A stretch of 64,000 bases of DNA from Lachnospiraceae bacterium (GCA_030531165.1 JAUNOI010000001.1:57824-121823); one strand, 5' to 3'; numbered from the stretch's first letter, positions 24,277 to 33,902 are shown. Numbers and translations: made by a program. Notes: a model not told the origin generated them from the letters alone.

Positions 24277-25632
24277 TTATAATTGTATTGCGACTTCTTT
24301 TAACTTCATGCCGTTCGAACCTTTCAGCAGAACTGCGTCGCCTTCCTGGAGAAATTCCTTTAAAGCTGCTGCCAGTGCTTCATTATCCGTAAATTTGCGG
24401 ATGACAATATCAGAATTTTGTTCTTTTACACCTTCGATCGTATGGTTGATCAGATCACCGACCGCAAATAGATGCGTGACAGAAGTAGAGGCGAGGTATT
24501 CACCGACTTCTTTGTGATAAGCGGGAGAATTGTCTCCGAGTTCGAGCATATCGGCGAGTACCGCAATTTTATATCTTTGGTTTTTCATTGTATCGAGGAT
24601 ACTTAGAGCAGCCTTCATCGAATCCGGGCTTGCATTATATGTATCGTCAATAATTGTATAGCCGTTGTTCTTACGGATGTCCTGGCGCTGTCCCTTAAAC
24701 TTCATTAGCTGTCTGCATGCTGTTTCAACGGAAATTCCATAGCGGCAGCCAACACCAATCGCGGCAAGTGCATTTAAAACGTTGTGTCTGCCGAGCGTAT
24801 TGATTGTAACAGGGTAGTATTTGCCGTCTATATGGCAGAGAAAACTTGTACAGCCATTTTCCTCTGTCACATCTGTCGCACGGATATCGCAGTTTTTGCC
24901 AAATCCGTAAAAACGGTATGGAAATCTTACGAGTTCCGGTGTATATTTTGCCAGCATATCGTTGTCACCGTTAATAAATAATATGCCGTCTTCTTTTAAC
25001 CCATTTTGAATATCTAATTTTTCTGCACAGATATTTTCACGGGTTTTTAACTGCTCGATATGGGCAACACCAACATTGGTGACAACTGCAACATTCGGCT
25101 GTGCGATGTTCGTCAAAATATTGATCTGCCCTCTCTCGCTCATACCGAGCTCGAGAACGGCAATCTCATCAGAATAGCTCATCTTGTCAATGGTAAGTGG
25201 AACGCCGATCTGGCTGTTTTGATTGCCGGAAGTTTCAAATGCGTGAAATCCGCCTTTTAATACGCAGGTAATCATCTCTCGCGTCGTTGTCTTTCCAACA
25301 CTTCCGGTTACCGCAACGATTGGGAGATCCATGCGGTTGCGGTAGCTGACAGCAAGATCCTGCATCGCTTTGACGGTATCTTTGACAGCGATGACAGGCT
25401 GTTCGTGTTCATAAGTATCGTGTTCCTGCGTGAAGCTTGCTGCACCTGCGTCGAGCGTACCTGCGATAAACTTATGTGCGTCGACGTTTTCTCCGATAAT
25501 AGGTACGAAGAGGGAGGTGGCATCTGCCTGGCGGGAGTCGATACAAAAATGAGTGATGATTTTATTTTCATCGCCGCAAAGGAGGGTGCCTCCTGTTGCG
25601 GTCAGAATATCTTTAATTGTTATATTTTCCAT
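24277..25632 (-). CDS. murF: UDP-MurNAc-tripeptide--D-alanyl-D-alanine ligase
   Basis: Cytosolic Mur ligase that adds D-Ala-D-Ala to the UDP-MurNAc tripeptide, 451 residues. The N-terminal UDP-binding domain has DSRQAD. The ATP loop is GSVGKTTTREM near 110. The central Mur ligase domain has ELGMSERGQI, and the C-terminal domain has IDDTYNASPDSMKAA, the MurF-specific signature. It starts 20 bp after murE and forms a two-step enzyme pair with it. Family length is normal. Confidence 0.96.
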   Translation of the reverse strand: MENITIKDILTATGGTLLCGDENKIITHFCIDSRQADATSLFVPIIGENVDAHKFIAGTLDAGAASFTQEHDTYEHEQPVIAVKDTVKAMQDLAVSYRNRMDLPIVAVTGSVGKTTTREMITCVLKGGFHAFETSGNQNSQIGVPLTIDKMSYSDEIAVLELGMSERGQINILTNIAQPNVAVVTNVGVAHIEQLKTRENICAEKLDIQNGLKEDGILFINGDNDMLAKYTPELVRFPYRFYGFGKNCDIRATDVTEENGCTSFLCHIDGKYYPVTINTLGRHNVLNALAAIGVGCRYGISVETACRQLMKFKGQRQDIRKNNGYTIIDDTYNASPDSMKAALSILDTMKNQRYKIAVLADMLELGDNSPAYHKEVGEYLASTSVTHLFAVGDLINHTIEGVKEQNSDIVIRKFTDNEALAAALKEFLQEGDAVLLKGSNGMKLKEVAIQL

Positions 25633-25652
25633 GAGTAAATTCCTTTATTATC

Positions 25653-27122
25653 TTAAATCATACCTTTGCTTTTGGCATATGCTTCTATAATTTCGCGTTC
25701 GCTGTAATGTGACTTAACGCCTTTCACGTCGATATATTCTTCATGTCCTTTTCCAAGAAGTGCGATGATATCTCCTGGCTGTGCATGATCGATCGCATAA
25801 TGGATCGCATCGGTTCTGTCTTCGATCTCGACGAATTTGCCGTCTGTCTTAGCGAGTCCGATCTTAATATCGGCTAAGATATCTTTAATATCTTCAAATC
25901 GGTTATTATCTGCCGTAATAATCGAAAGATCGGCCATTTTGCCGGAAGTTTCACCCATCTCATAACGGCGGAGTTTCGAACGGTTTCCGCCGCATCCGAA
26001 TAAGGATACGAGGCGTCCCGGATTGTATTCTCTTAATGTTTCCAAAATACTTTCCATACTCATTGCATTATGGGCGTAGTCGATCAGAATCGTATAATCC
26101 TTTGAAATCGGAACGATCTCCACGCGGCCTTTTACTTTGATTACTTTTAATGCAGCCTGCATGTCTTCCACAGGAATGCCGAGCGCATTGCTGATGGACA
26201 GAGCGACTAAAGCGTTATAGACGCTGAATTTTCCAGGAATATTTACAATCATTGGAGCATTGATATCGCCGCTTAAGTTAAATTTGATGCCGAGATGTCC
26301 GTTTTCATTTAACAGATGATCATCGGATGCGCGCAGATCGGCATTTTCCGAAAATCCAAATGTCTTTACTTTACACGTATGACCTTTTAAAATGTCATTC
26401 AAATGCTCATCATCCGCATTGAAAAATCCGACTTTACATCTCTGGAATAACAGACTCTTATAATAAATATATTCATCAAGATCTTTGTGTTCGTTTGGAC
26501 CGATATGGTCAGGGGATAAGTTTGTAAATACGCCGTAATCAAACGTGAATCCGTCAACACGGTTCATCATCAGTCCCTGAGAGGAGACTTCCATAACCAT
26601 ATATTCACAGCCCGCTTTTACCATCTCGCTCATCAGATACTGAACCTCATAGGATTCGGGCGTTGTGTTATCCGTGTGGTACTGCTTACCGTCGACAACT
26701 GCCCCGATCGTTCCAATCACGCCGACTTTTTTGCCCGCATGTTTTAGAATCGCCTCTACCATATAAGTTGTCGTGGTCTTTCCTTTTGTACCGGTAAGGC
26801 CGATCGTTGTTAATTTCTTCGCAGGATAATCAAAGTAGGCAGCTGCTAAAAATGCAAGAGCCTTTCTTGCGGAATCTACCCTGATGACGGTAACATCGCC
26901 TTCTACTTCTACATCCTTTTCAATGATGATAACGGAGGCACCTTTTGCTACTGCATCCGGGATGAATTTATGGGCATCTACGGTCGTTCCGCTGATGCAT
27001 AAAAAGGCTGAGTTTTCTTTTACTTTTCTGGAATCATAAATGATGTCAGAAACATCTGTATCTAAGCTCCCTTTTACAAGGGTATAAGGAAATTCCTGTA
27101 ATAAATCGTTTAATTTTTTCAT
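25653..27122 (-). CDS. murE: UDP-MurNAc-peptide synthetase (MurE)
   Basis: Mur ligase that adds the third amino acid (usually meso-diaminopimelate or lysine) to UDP-MurNAc-L-Ala-D-Glu, 489 residues. The ATP loop is GLTGTKGKTTTTYM, the substrate loop contains HTDNTTPES, and MEVSSQGL and NLSPDHIGPNEH follow. The specificity loop that reads DNPR in typical mDAP enzymes reads DNNR here. The ATG at 27122 fits a GAGGTG site 7 bp upstream; an ATG 6 bp earlier is too close to it. First gene of murE-murF-MATE behind a strong promoter. Confidence 0.95.
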   Translation of the reverse strand: MKKLNDLLQEFPYTLVKGSLDTDVSDIIYDSRKVKENSAFLCISGTTVDAHKFIPDAVAKGASVIIIEKDVEVEGDVTVIRVDSARKALAFLAAAYFDYPAKKLTTIGLTGTKGKTTTTYMVEAILKHAGKKVGVIGTIGAVVDGKQYHTDNTTPESYEVQYLMSEMVKAGCEYMVMEVSSQGLMMNRVDGFTFDYGVFTNLSPDHIGPNEHKDLDEYIYYKSLLFQRCKVGFFNADDEHLNDILKGHTCKVKTFGFSENADLRASDDHLLNENGHLGIKFNLSGDINAPMIVNIPGKFSVYNALVALSISNALGIPVEDMQAALKVIKVKGRVEIVPISKDYTILIDYAHNAMSMESILETLREYNPGRLVSLFGCGGNRSKLRRYEMGETSGKMADLSIITADNNRFEDIKDILADIKIGLAKTDGKFVEIEDRTDAIHYAIDHAQPGDIIALLGKGHEEYIDVKGVKSHYSEREIIEAYAKSKGMI

Positions 27123-27163
27123 GATCATACACCTCGCTGACTATCTAAAAGTTATCTATTTTC

Positions 27164-27192
27164 ATGATACTCTAGCGAGAATGGAAAGTCAA
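27164..27192 (-). promoter_or_regulatory. promoter of murE-murF-MATE
   Basis: Reading the minus strand: TTGACT, 17 bp, TATCAT, 42 bp before the murE ATG. Confidence 0.75.
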
Positions 27193-27286
27193 TTTTGAAT
27201 TCGAATACAAACAATATAATGTAATTGCATTTCATTTATGTTAAAATAAATAAGAAGAATGATGAGATGGGAAGGAACGTTGTATT

Positions 27287-28096
27287 ATGAAATTATATCA
27301 GAAGATACTATTAATTATAGGGACAGTTTTAGCCATACTTTTTATTTTATATGGTATTCCGGTGCTTTCCGATATGCTGGAGCCGGTACTTGGCTTTGAT
27401 CCGAGATTTGTTATGTATTTGCTGTGCATATTATTGTTATTCGTGACCGGACGTGTTCAGGGAGGCGGAGAATACAGCAAGTTGAACCGCAGGCTCAGGG
27501 AACTGGATCGGGAACTGATTCAAAACCATCGCATCGATTATTATATCATTCAAAATAAGAATCTTTATAAAGAAACAAAAGATCCAAAATACCGCGCGAT
27601 CATTATGACGAATATTGCAACGGCATACCATCATGATGGTAAATATGACAAGTCAAACAACGTGATTACGAAGATCAATCTGGACAGCTTGTCGGAGAAT
27701 CAAAAGGCGACGATTTTCAATCAGCAGTTTTTAAATTATGTGAATATGAGACAGACGGATCAGGCAGCAGCTATATATGAAGCGCATAAGGATTTATTTG
27801 AAAAATATGAAAAGAATAAAGAATATAGAAATCACTATTTAGTGTCCAGGTTGTCTTATGAACTGGCTGTGGCTGCAAACGATCAGGATGCGATTAAGAA
27901 AATCAGAGAGGAATTTGATTCGATCAGGATCGCTGAGAAAGCGTATCCGAAAGCTTACCACTACCGTCTGCTGGAAGGAAAATTATTAATTGCAGAAGGA
28001 AACGGCAAAGAAGGCAGAGAGAATCTTCGATCATTACAGAAAGAGAACCTTATGCCCGGTATGAAGAGAGAAGTTGCAAGAGCGATCAAATATTAA
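27287..28096 (+). CDS. membrane-anchored protein with TPR-like helices, unknown function
   Basis: 269 residues. Two hydrophobic helices near the N-terminus (about residues 6-27 and 42-55) are followed by a cytosolic helical region. That region has repeating NxxxxYxxG-type helix pairs (for example ATAYHHDGKYDKSNNV and AVAANDQDAIKKI) that look like degenerate tetratricopeptide repeats. I do not recognise a named family. It is divergent from murE, with a TATAAT about 67 bp upstream of the start, and is followed 101 bp later by the zinc-ribbon membrane protein. A scaffold role is possible but unproven. Confidence 0.6.
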   Translation: MKLYQKILLIIGTVLAILFILYGIPVLSDMLEPVLGFDPRFVMYLLCILLLFVTGRVQGGGEYSKLNRRLRELDRELIQNHRIDYYIIQNKNLYKETKDPKYRAIIMTNIATAYHHDGKYDKSNNVITKINLDSLSENQKATIFNQQFLNYVNMRQTDQAAAIYEAHKDLFEKYEKNKEYRNHYLVSRLSYELAVAANDQDAIKKIREEFDSIRIAEKAYPKAYHYRLLEGKLLIAEGNGKEGRENLRSLQKENLMPGMKREVARAIKY

Positions 28097-28197
28097 CAAT
28101 CAGGAACGTTCCGTAAAGATGTGGCTTTAAGTTAACCGTAATTCTGCATTAAAAGTTGCAGAGCGTATTTTATCCGACTGGAAAGGGGGAGTGTTTT

Positions 28198-29250
28198 ATG
28201 TCAGATTATTTTAAATTTTGTCCAAAATGCGGTCGTGTCTTAGACCGTGATTGGTGTCCGCACTGTGAGCCTGAAAAGGAAAAAAAGTTTCGAAAGGACC
28301 AGCTGAAGCTGGATCGGGATATGTTTGAAAATTACAGTAAGGATGCTCCGGCCACACATCTGTTTTCCGGGAAGCCAAAGAAGGTCAAATTCCCCGGAAA
28401 GGAGACAACATCAGCGCAGGTTTATGAAAGCAAGAAAGAAGTCAAGAAGGAGCAGACGAAATTTTCCTGGTCAAAAGTACTTGCTGTCGTGGTGGTTATT
28501 GTTCCGATCATGATCGACTTTTTAGACATAAATCCATTTCATATATTGGGTTATATTCCGCTTCCGTCCCCAATTAAGAGTGTTATTTCTTCTTTTGAGT
28601 CAACAAGTGTAATGGAAGACGGATATGAAAATTTGAGCGATGATGATTCAATGGAAGATTTTGAATATGCGATCCGGATGGAGCAATTACCGGAAGAGGA
28701 TGGAGGGGAGATTTGTTATACGATTGGGGATACAGAATATTCTTACAGTATTTCCAGACCGGTGATTTATGACTGGGATGAGAATGAGGTTGGCGGCGAT
28801 GTACAGGACGAGATTGATAAAGTTTGCCAGCAATGGTATCAGGAAGGCCTGGAAGCGAAAAGGAATCATCTGCCGGTGAACGGGTACTTAGTGGCGTTTA
28901 CTACATATCTGGATGACAGTATGGCATGTATTGTCTTAGAGGGCTCTAAATATTATGATGATGACAAAGAGGATGAAGCGTTATTATACAGTTTTATCAT
29001 CGATCTTGAGAATATGTTGATTTATGATCCGTTGGAAGGAGAAGAGCTGGCCCCTGATCTGTATGATACTATCACGAATCAGATTGATACAAATGAGTTT
29101 ACTCCAAGTGATTTTTCGGCCATGTTAAAAGCCGGAAAATATTGTACAATTGCAGATTCGAAAGGCGATTTATGGATCGGGCTTGTGATCGATGATGGCT
29201 ATGAGCGGATTATAAATCTTAAATTAGAGGATATGAATTTATATGATTAA
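28198..29250 (+). CDS. zinc-ribbon membrane protein with C-terminal exported domain, unknown function
   Basis: 350 residues. A zinc ribbon opens the protein (FCPKCGRVLDRDWCPHC, two CxxC pairs). A Lys-rich cytosolic linker follows, then one transmembrane helix (VLAVVVVIVPIMIDFL, about residue 95-112) and an acidic C-terminal domain of about 220 residues. The ATG at 28198 has AAAGGGGGAG upstream; an earlier ATG would translate the leader. The architecture (cytosolic zinc ribbon, single helix, outside domain) is common in Clostridia for sensing or envelope proteins, but I cannot name the C-terminal domain. It lies 20 bp before dnaE, so it may be co-transcribed with it. Confidence 0.6.
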   Translation: MSDYFKFCPKCGRVLDRDWCPHCEPEKEKKFRKDQLKLDRDMFENYSKDAPATHLFSGKPKKVKFPGKETTSAQVYESKKEVKKEQTKFSWSKVLAVVVVIVPIMIDFLDINPFHILGYIPLPSPIKSVISSFESTSVMEDGYENLSDDDSMEDFEYAIRMEQLPEEDGGEICYTIGDTEYSYSISRPVIYDWDENEVGGDVQDEIDKVCQQWYQEGLEAKRNHLPVNGYLVAFTTYLDDSMACIVLEGSKYYDDDKEDEALLYSFIIDLENMLIYDPLEGEELAPDLYDTITNQIDTNEFTPSDFSAMLKAGKYCTIADSKGDLWIGLVIDDGYERIINLKLEDMNLYD

Positions 29251-29270
29251 TAAAAGATGGAGAACAAAAC

Positions 29271-32200
29271 ATGAGTTTTACACATTTGCACCTTCATACA
29301 GAATATAGTCTGTTGGATGGTTCAAGTAAAATTAAAGAATTAGCCAAACGAGTAAAAGAACTCGGCATGGACAGCGTAGCAATTACGGATCACGGTGTTA
29401 TGTACGGTGTGATCGATTTTTATAAAGCATGCAAAGCAGAAGGCATTAAGCCGATCATCGGATGTGAAGTCTATGTTACAGGTGGTTCGCGCCATGTAAA
29501 AGAGACAGGGTATTATCACTTAGTTTTATTGGCGGAGAATGATATCGGGTATCATAATCTGATGAAGATCGTGACCCGTGGATTTACGGAGGGATTTTAT
29601 TATAAGCCGAGAGTCGATTATGAGGTGTTGGAAACTTATAGTGAAGGAATTATCGCATTGAGTGCATGTCTGGCAGGAGAAGTTGCGACGAATCTGCGCA
29701 AAGATAATTATGAGGGAGCGAAGGAGGCCGCTTTGCATCTGCAAGATGTATTTGGAAAAGGGAATTTCTTTCTTGAACTTCAGGATCACGGACTGCGAGA
29801 GCAGACGATCGTCAATACCGGTATTATGAAGCTGTCAAAGGAACTTCATATTCCGATGGTAGCGACGAATGACTGTCACTATATTTTCGAAGATGATGCG
29901 GAGGCACATGACATTCTTCTCTGCATTCAGACGGGAAAGAAACTTGCCGATGAAGACCGCATGCGATATGAAGGCGGACAATACTATGTAAAATCAGAAG
30001 AAGAGATGCGTAGATTATTTCCGTATGCGTCTGAAGCAATTGACAATACGCATAAGATTGCTGAACGGTGCAATGTAGAAATTGAGTTCGGTGTACAGAA
30101 GGTCCCGAAATTTGACGTACCGGAAGGATATGATGCATTTTCCTATCTGGCGATGCTCTGCCGAAAGGGTCTGATCAAACGCTATGGGGAAAAGCCGGAT
30201 CAGGAACTGGTTACCCGTCTGGAATTTGAATTAAATACGATTCAGAATATGGGATATGTTGACTATTTTCTGATCGTATGGGATTTTATTCGATATGCGA
30301 AGGATCATGGAATTGCAGTCGGTCCCGGACGTGGATCAGCTGCCGGAAGCATTGTATCGTATTGTCTGGAGATTACGAATATCGATCCGATCCGCTACCA
30401 GCTTCTGTTTGAGCGCTTTTTAAATCCTGAACGGGTATCTATGCCAGATATTGACGTGGATTTCTGCTATGAACGGCGGCAGGAAGTCATCGATTATGTC
30501 GTAGAGAAATACGGCAAAGATCAGGTCGTTCAGATTGTAACATTTGGAACGATGGCTGCCCGTATGGTCATTCGGGACGTGGGAAGAGTACTCGATATTC
30601 CTTATGCGAAAGTTGACTCCATTGCTAAAATGGTACCGAATGAATTAAATATTACAATCGATAAGGCGTTAAAGACATCGCAGGATCTGCGGATGGCCTA
30701 TGATACTGACGAGGAAGTCAAATATCTGATCGACATGTCGCTTCGTCTTGAAGGGCTTCCGAGACACTCTTCCATGCACGCGGCAGGAGTCGTGATCGGA
30801 CAGAAAGCGCTGGATGAATATGTGCCGTTATCCCGTGCATCGGATGATGCGATTACGACGCAATTTACGATGACGACGATTGAAGAGCTGGGGCTGCTGA
30901 AGATGGACTTTTTAGGGCTCCGCACATTAACCGTGATTCAGGATGCAGTTCAGCTGATCAAGAAGAATACCGGAAAGGAGATCGATATTGATCACCTTGA
31001 AATGAACGATTCCAGGGTATTTGATATGATCGGCCAGGGAAAAACGGAAGGCGTATTCCAGTTGGAAAGTTCAGGCATGAAGAGTTTTATGAAAGAGCTG
31101 AGACCGCATAACCTGGAAGATATTATCGCGGGTATCTCTCTTTACCGGCCGGGACCGATGGATTTCATTCCAAAGTATATTCAGGGAAAGGATCATCCGG
31201 AATCTATTACGTATGACTGTCCGGAATTAGAGGAGATTCTTGCCCCAACATATGGATGTATCGTGTATCAGGAACAGGTTATGCAGATTGTTATGAAATT
31301 AGCCGGATATACGCTTGGTCGAAGTGATTTAGTACGTAGAGCGATGTCGAAGAAAAAAGGCGATGTTATGGCAAAAGAGCGTCAGAATTTCGTATACGGG
31401 AATAAAGCAGAAGGGGTGGCGGGATGCATTGCAAATGGTATTTCGGAAGCAACAGCAAATCATATTTTTGATGAGATGATCGATTTTGCAAAGTATGCGT
31501 TTAATAAATCTCATGCAGCAGCCTATGCGGTTGTAGCCTATCAGACGGCATATTTAAAATACTACTATCCGGTTGAATTTATGGCGGCCTTGCTAACCTC
31601 TGTTCTTGGCAATTCATCCAAAGTCTCCGAATATATCTATAATTGCCGGAATATGGGGATTGAAATTCTGCCACCTGATATCAATGAGGGAGAGGGTAAT
31701 TTTTCTGCCTCTGATAATTCTATTCGATATGGACTTTCTGCGATCAAGAGTCTTGGAAAACCGGTTATTTCATCGATTTTGGAAGAACGAAATAAGCATG
31801 GAAAGTTTAAAGATCTGCAGGACCTGGTTGAACGCCTTTCCAGCAAGGAGATCAATAAGCGTACCGTAGAAAGCTTTATCAAATCAGGAGCTTTAGACAG
31901 TCTGAAAGGCAGCAGGAGACAGAAGATGATGATCTATCTGCGGGTGATTGAAAATGTCCAGAAGGAGCGAAAGAATGAAATGACAGGGCAGATGTCACTG
32001 CTTGATTTTCTGAATGAGGATGAGAAGAAGCGGTTTGAGATCAGCTATCCGGATGTGGAGGACTTTAGTAACGAGGAGAAGCTCGCGATGGAAAAAGAGG
32101 TGCTCGGCATCTATGCAAGCGGACATCCATTGAAGGAATATGAAAATGTTCTGGAAAAAAATATTACGGCGACAACAGCGGACTTTATGATCGACGATGA

Positions 32201-32738
32201 GACTGGTAAGGCGAAAGCACGTGATCAGGTTCCGTATGTACTTGGAGGAATCATTTCTGATAAGACAGTGAAGCTGACAAGGAATAATCAGAACATGGCA
32301 TTTGTGACGCTGGAGGATCTGCGTGGAACAGTCGAGGTTGTAGTCTTTCCAAGGGATTATTCTATCTATCAAAATGACCTTCGGGAAGATGCCAAAGTGT
32401 TCATTCAAGGCAGAGCACAGGTGTCGGAAGAAGAAGCAAAACTGATCTGCAGCCAGGTGATACCTTTTGACCAGGTGCCAAAGGAGATCTGGATTCAATT
32501 TATGGACAAGGAGACTTTTTTTGCTGAGAGTGATTCTTTGATGCGTATGCTGCAGGATCATAAGGGAACAGATCCGGTCGTTATCTTTTGTAAAAAGGAA
32601 AGAGCTGTAAAACGGCTATCTTCGGCTTATTCTGTAAAGAAAGATGCGCTGCTCATGAATGCATTGGGCAAAAAATACGGGGACGAAAATATAAAGGTAA
32701 TCGATAAGACTATTGATAAATTTAGGAAAATGTATTAA
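29271..32738 (+). CDS. dnaE: DNA polymerase III subunit alpha
   Basis: Replicative polymerase of the DnaE type, 1155 residues. N-terminal PHP domain begins FTHLHLHTEYSLLDGSSK. The polymerase palm has GPGRGSAAGSIVSYCL and PDIDVDFCYERR, with the metal-binding Asp residues intact. EGVFQLESSGMK, FNKSHAAAYAVVAYQTAY and a C-terminal OB-fold (VTLEDLRGTVEVVVFP) follow. Firmicutes usually also carry PolC, so this is probably the polymerase that extends primers. It is 20 bp downstream of the zinc-ribbon gene and 71 bp before pfkA. Confidence 0.97.
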   Translation: MSFTHLHLHTEYSLLDGSSKIKELAKRVKELGMDSVAITDHGVMYGVIDFYKACKAEGIKPIIGCEVYVTGGSRHVKETGYYHLVLLAENDIGYHNLMKIVTRGFTEGFYYKPRVDYEVLETYSEGIIALSACLAGEVATNLRKDNYEGAKEAALHLQDVFGKGNFFLELQDHGLREQTIVNTGIMKLSKELHIPMVATNDCHYIFEDDAEAHDILLCIQTGKKLADEDRMRYEGGQYYVKSEEEMRRLFPYASEAIDNTHKIAERCNVEIEFGVQKVPKFDVPEGYDAFSYLAMLCRKGLIKRYGEKPDQELVTRLEFELNTIQNMGYVDYFLIVWDFIRYAKDHGIAVGPGRGSAAGSIVSYCLEITNIDPIRYQLLFERFLNPERVSMPDIDVDFCYERRQEVIDYVVEKYGKDQVVQIVTFGTMAARMVIRDVGRVLDIPYAKVDSIAKMVPNELNITIDKALKTSQDLRMAYDTDEEVKYLIDMSLRLEGLPRHSSMHAAGVVIGQKALDEYVPLSRASDDAITTQFTMTTIEELGLLKMDFLGLRTLTVIQDAVQLIKKNTGKEIDIDHLEMNDSRVFDMIGQGKTEGVFQLESSGMKSFMKELRPHNLEDIIAGISLYRPGPMDFIPKYIQGKDHPESITYDCPELEEILAPTYGCIVYQEQVMQIVMKLAGYTLGRSDLVRRAMSKKKGDVMAKERQNFVYGNKAEGVAGCIANGISEATANHIFDEMIDFAKYAFNKSHAAAYAVVAYQTAYLKYYYPVEFMAALLTSVLGNSSKVSEYIYNCRNMGIEILPPDINEGEGNFSASDNSIRYGLSAIKSLGKPVISSILEERNKHGKFKDLQDLVERLSSKEINKRTVESFIKSGALDSLKGSRRQKMMIYLRVIENVQKERKNEMTGQMSLLDFLNEDEKKRFEISYPDVEDFSNEEKLAMEKEVLGIYASGHPLKEYENVLEKNITATTADFMIDDETGKAKARDQVPYVLGGIISDKTVKLTRNNQNMAFVTLEDLRGTVEVVVFPRDYSIYQNDLREDAKVFIQGRAQVSEEEAKLICSQVIPFDQVPKEIWIQFMDKETFFAESDSLMRMLQDHKGTDPVVIFCKKERAVKRLSSAYSVKKDALLMNALGKKYGDENIKVIDKTIDKFRKMY

Positions 32739-32809
32739 AATATAAGCAATTCTAGGTTTTTATGGTATGGAATCTATTACGTATGAGTTTATTATGGAGG
32801 AACTGAGTT

Positions 32810-33817
32810 ATGGAGAATAAGGAAATTAAGACAATTGGTGTGTTAACAAGTGGTGGGGATGCACCGGCTATGAATGCAGCTGTTCGTGCCGTAGTACGTA
32901 CTGCAACTGCCCGCGGTCTGAAAGTAAAGGGAATTTTACGTGGATACAGCGGACTTTTGAATGAAGAGATCATTGATATGACGCCAAAGAGCGTATCGAA
33001 TATTATTTCTCGTGGTGGTACGATCCTTTATACAGCACGTTGTGAAGAATTTAAGAACCCTGAAGTACAGAAGAAGGGTGCTGAGATTTGTAAAAAACAC
33101 GGAATTGACGGCTTAGTTGTTATTGGTGGTGACGGATCTTTCAGAGGTGCCGGCTGCCTTGCAAGATTAGGTATTAATACAGTAGCTTTACCGGGAACGA
33201 TCGACCTGGATATTGCATGTACAGAATATACGATCGGATTTGATACAGCGGTTAATACAGCTATGGAAGCAATCGATAAGATCAAGGATACATCGATTTC
33301 ACATGAACGATGCAGTATCATCGAAGTAATGGGTCGTGATGCCGGATATATCGCATTATGGTGTGGTATGGCAACAGGTGCTGAGAACATTTTGATTCCT
33401 GAAAAGTTTGACGGCAATCTTCCTATGACTGAAATGGAAGTTATCGAGAATATTTTAAGATCCCGTGCAAAAGGTAAGAGACATCACCTGATCGTTAATG
33501 CTGAAGGTATCGGACATTCTTATGGTATGGCTAAGAGAATTGAAGCTGCTACAGGCATCGAAACAAGAGCAACGATTTTAGGTCATATGCAGCGTGGCGG
33601 TAATCCTACAGCAATTGACCGTTTCCATGCATCTATGATGGGCGCTTATGCAGTGGATTTATTGATTCGTGGCGGTAACAAGCGAGTTGTTGGTTATAAA
33701 CATGGCGAATATTATGATTTAGACATCCAGGAAGCATTATCAATGACCAAAGATATTGATGAATATCAGCTTGAAATTGCTAAGATTCTTGGAAAGACAG
33801 TTGGTGACTATCACTAA
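32810..33817 (+). CDS. pfkA: ATP-dependent 6-phosphofructokinase
   Basis: Glycolytic enzyme phosphorylating fructose-6-phosphate, 335 residues. The ATP site is TSGGDAPAMNAAVR and GGDGSFRGA; the Gly after GGD marks an ATP-type rather than PPi-type enzyme, as does PGTID instead of PKTID. The catalytic loop reads TIDLD where most enzymes have TIDND, keeping both Asp. EVMGRDAGYIAL, GHMQRGGNPTAIDR and an extended C-terminus are normal. A strong AGGA site precedes the ATG, and a terminator follows. It would also use fructose-6-P made by the sorbitol operon in this window. Confidence 0.96.
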   Translation: MENKEIKTIGVLTSGGDAPAMNAAVRAVVRTATARGLKVKGILRGYSGLLNEEIIDMTPKSVSNIISRGGTILYTARCEEFKNPEVQKKGAEICKKHGIDGLVVIGGDGSFRGAGCLARLGINTVALPGTIDLDIACTEYTIGFDTAVNTAMEAIDKIKDTSISHERCSIIEVMGRDAGYIALWCGMATGAENILIPEKFDGNLPMTEMEVIENILRSRAKGKRHHLIVNAEGIGHSYGMAKRIEAATGIETRATILGHMQRGGNPTAIDRFHASMMGAYAVDLLIRGGNKRVVGYKHGEYYDLDIQEALSMTKDIDEYQLEIAKILGKTVGDYH

Positions 33818-33851
33818 GATATTTCATTTGTTTTACTGAATATCAGATATC

Positions 33852-33888
33852 AAAAGTTCTTCTCATGTATTTGGGAAGAACTTTTTTT
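33852..33888 (+). terminator. terminator after pfkA
   Basis: Arms AAAGTTCTTC and GAAGAACTTT, T7 tail; near twin of the terminator at 7298-7347. Confidence 0.88.
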
Positions 33889-33902
33889 ACGCGAAGGCAC
33901 AA
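33886..33902 (+). repeat. dispersed repeat, copy E (5' fragment only)
   Basis: TTTACGCGAAGGCACAA directly continues the terminator T run; it equals the first 14-17 bases of the repeat family, after which similarity stops. Confidence 0.55.

Noticed and set aside
28128-28182. Possible degenerate sixth copy of the dispersed repeat before the zinc-ribbon gene
   Set aside because: Only GCAGAGCGT and a weak TTTTATCCG-like end match; the palindrome and the head are missing, so it could be chance.
31995-32561. 188-codon open frame antisense to dnaE
   Set aside because: Shadow of dnaE codon bias; no start signal and no recognisable domain.
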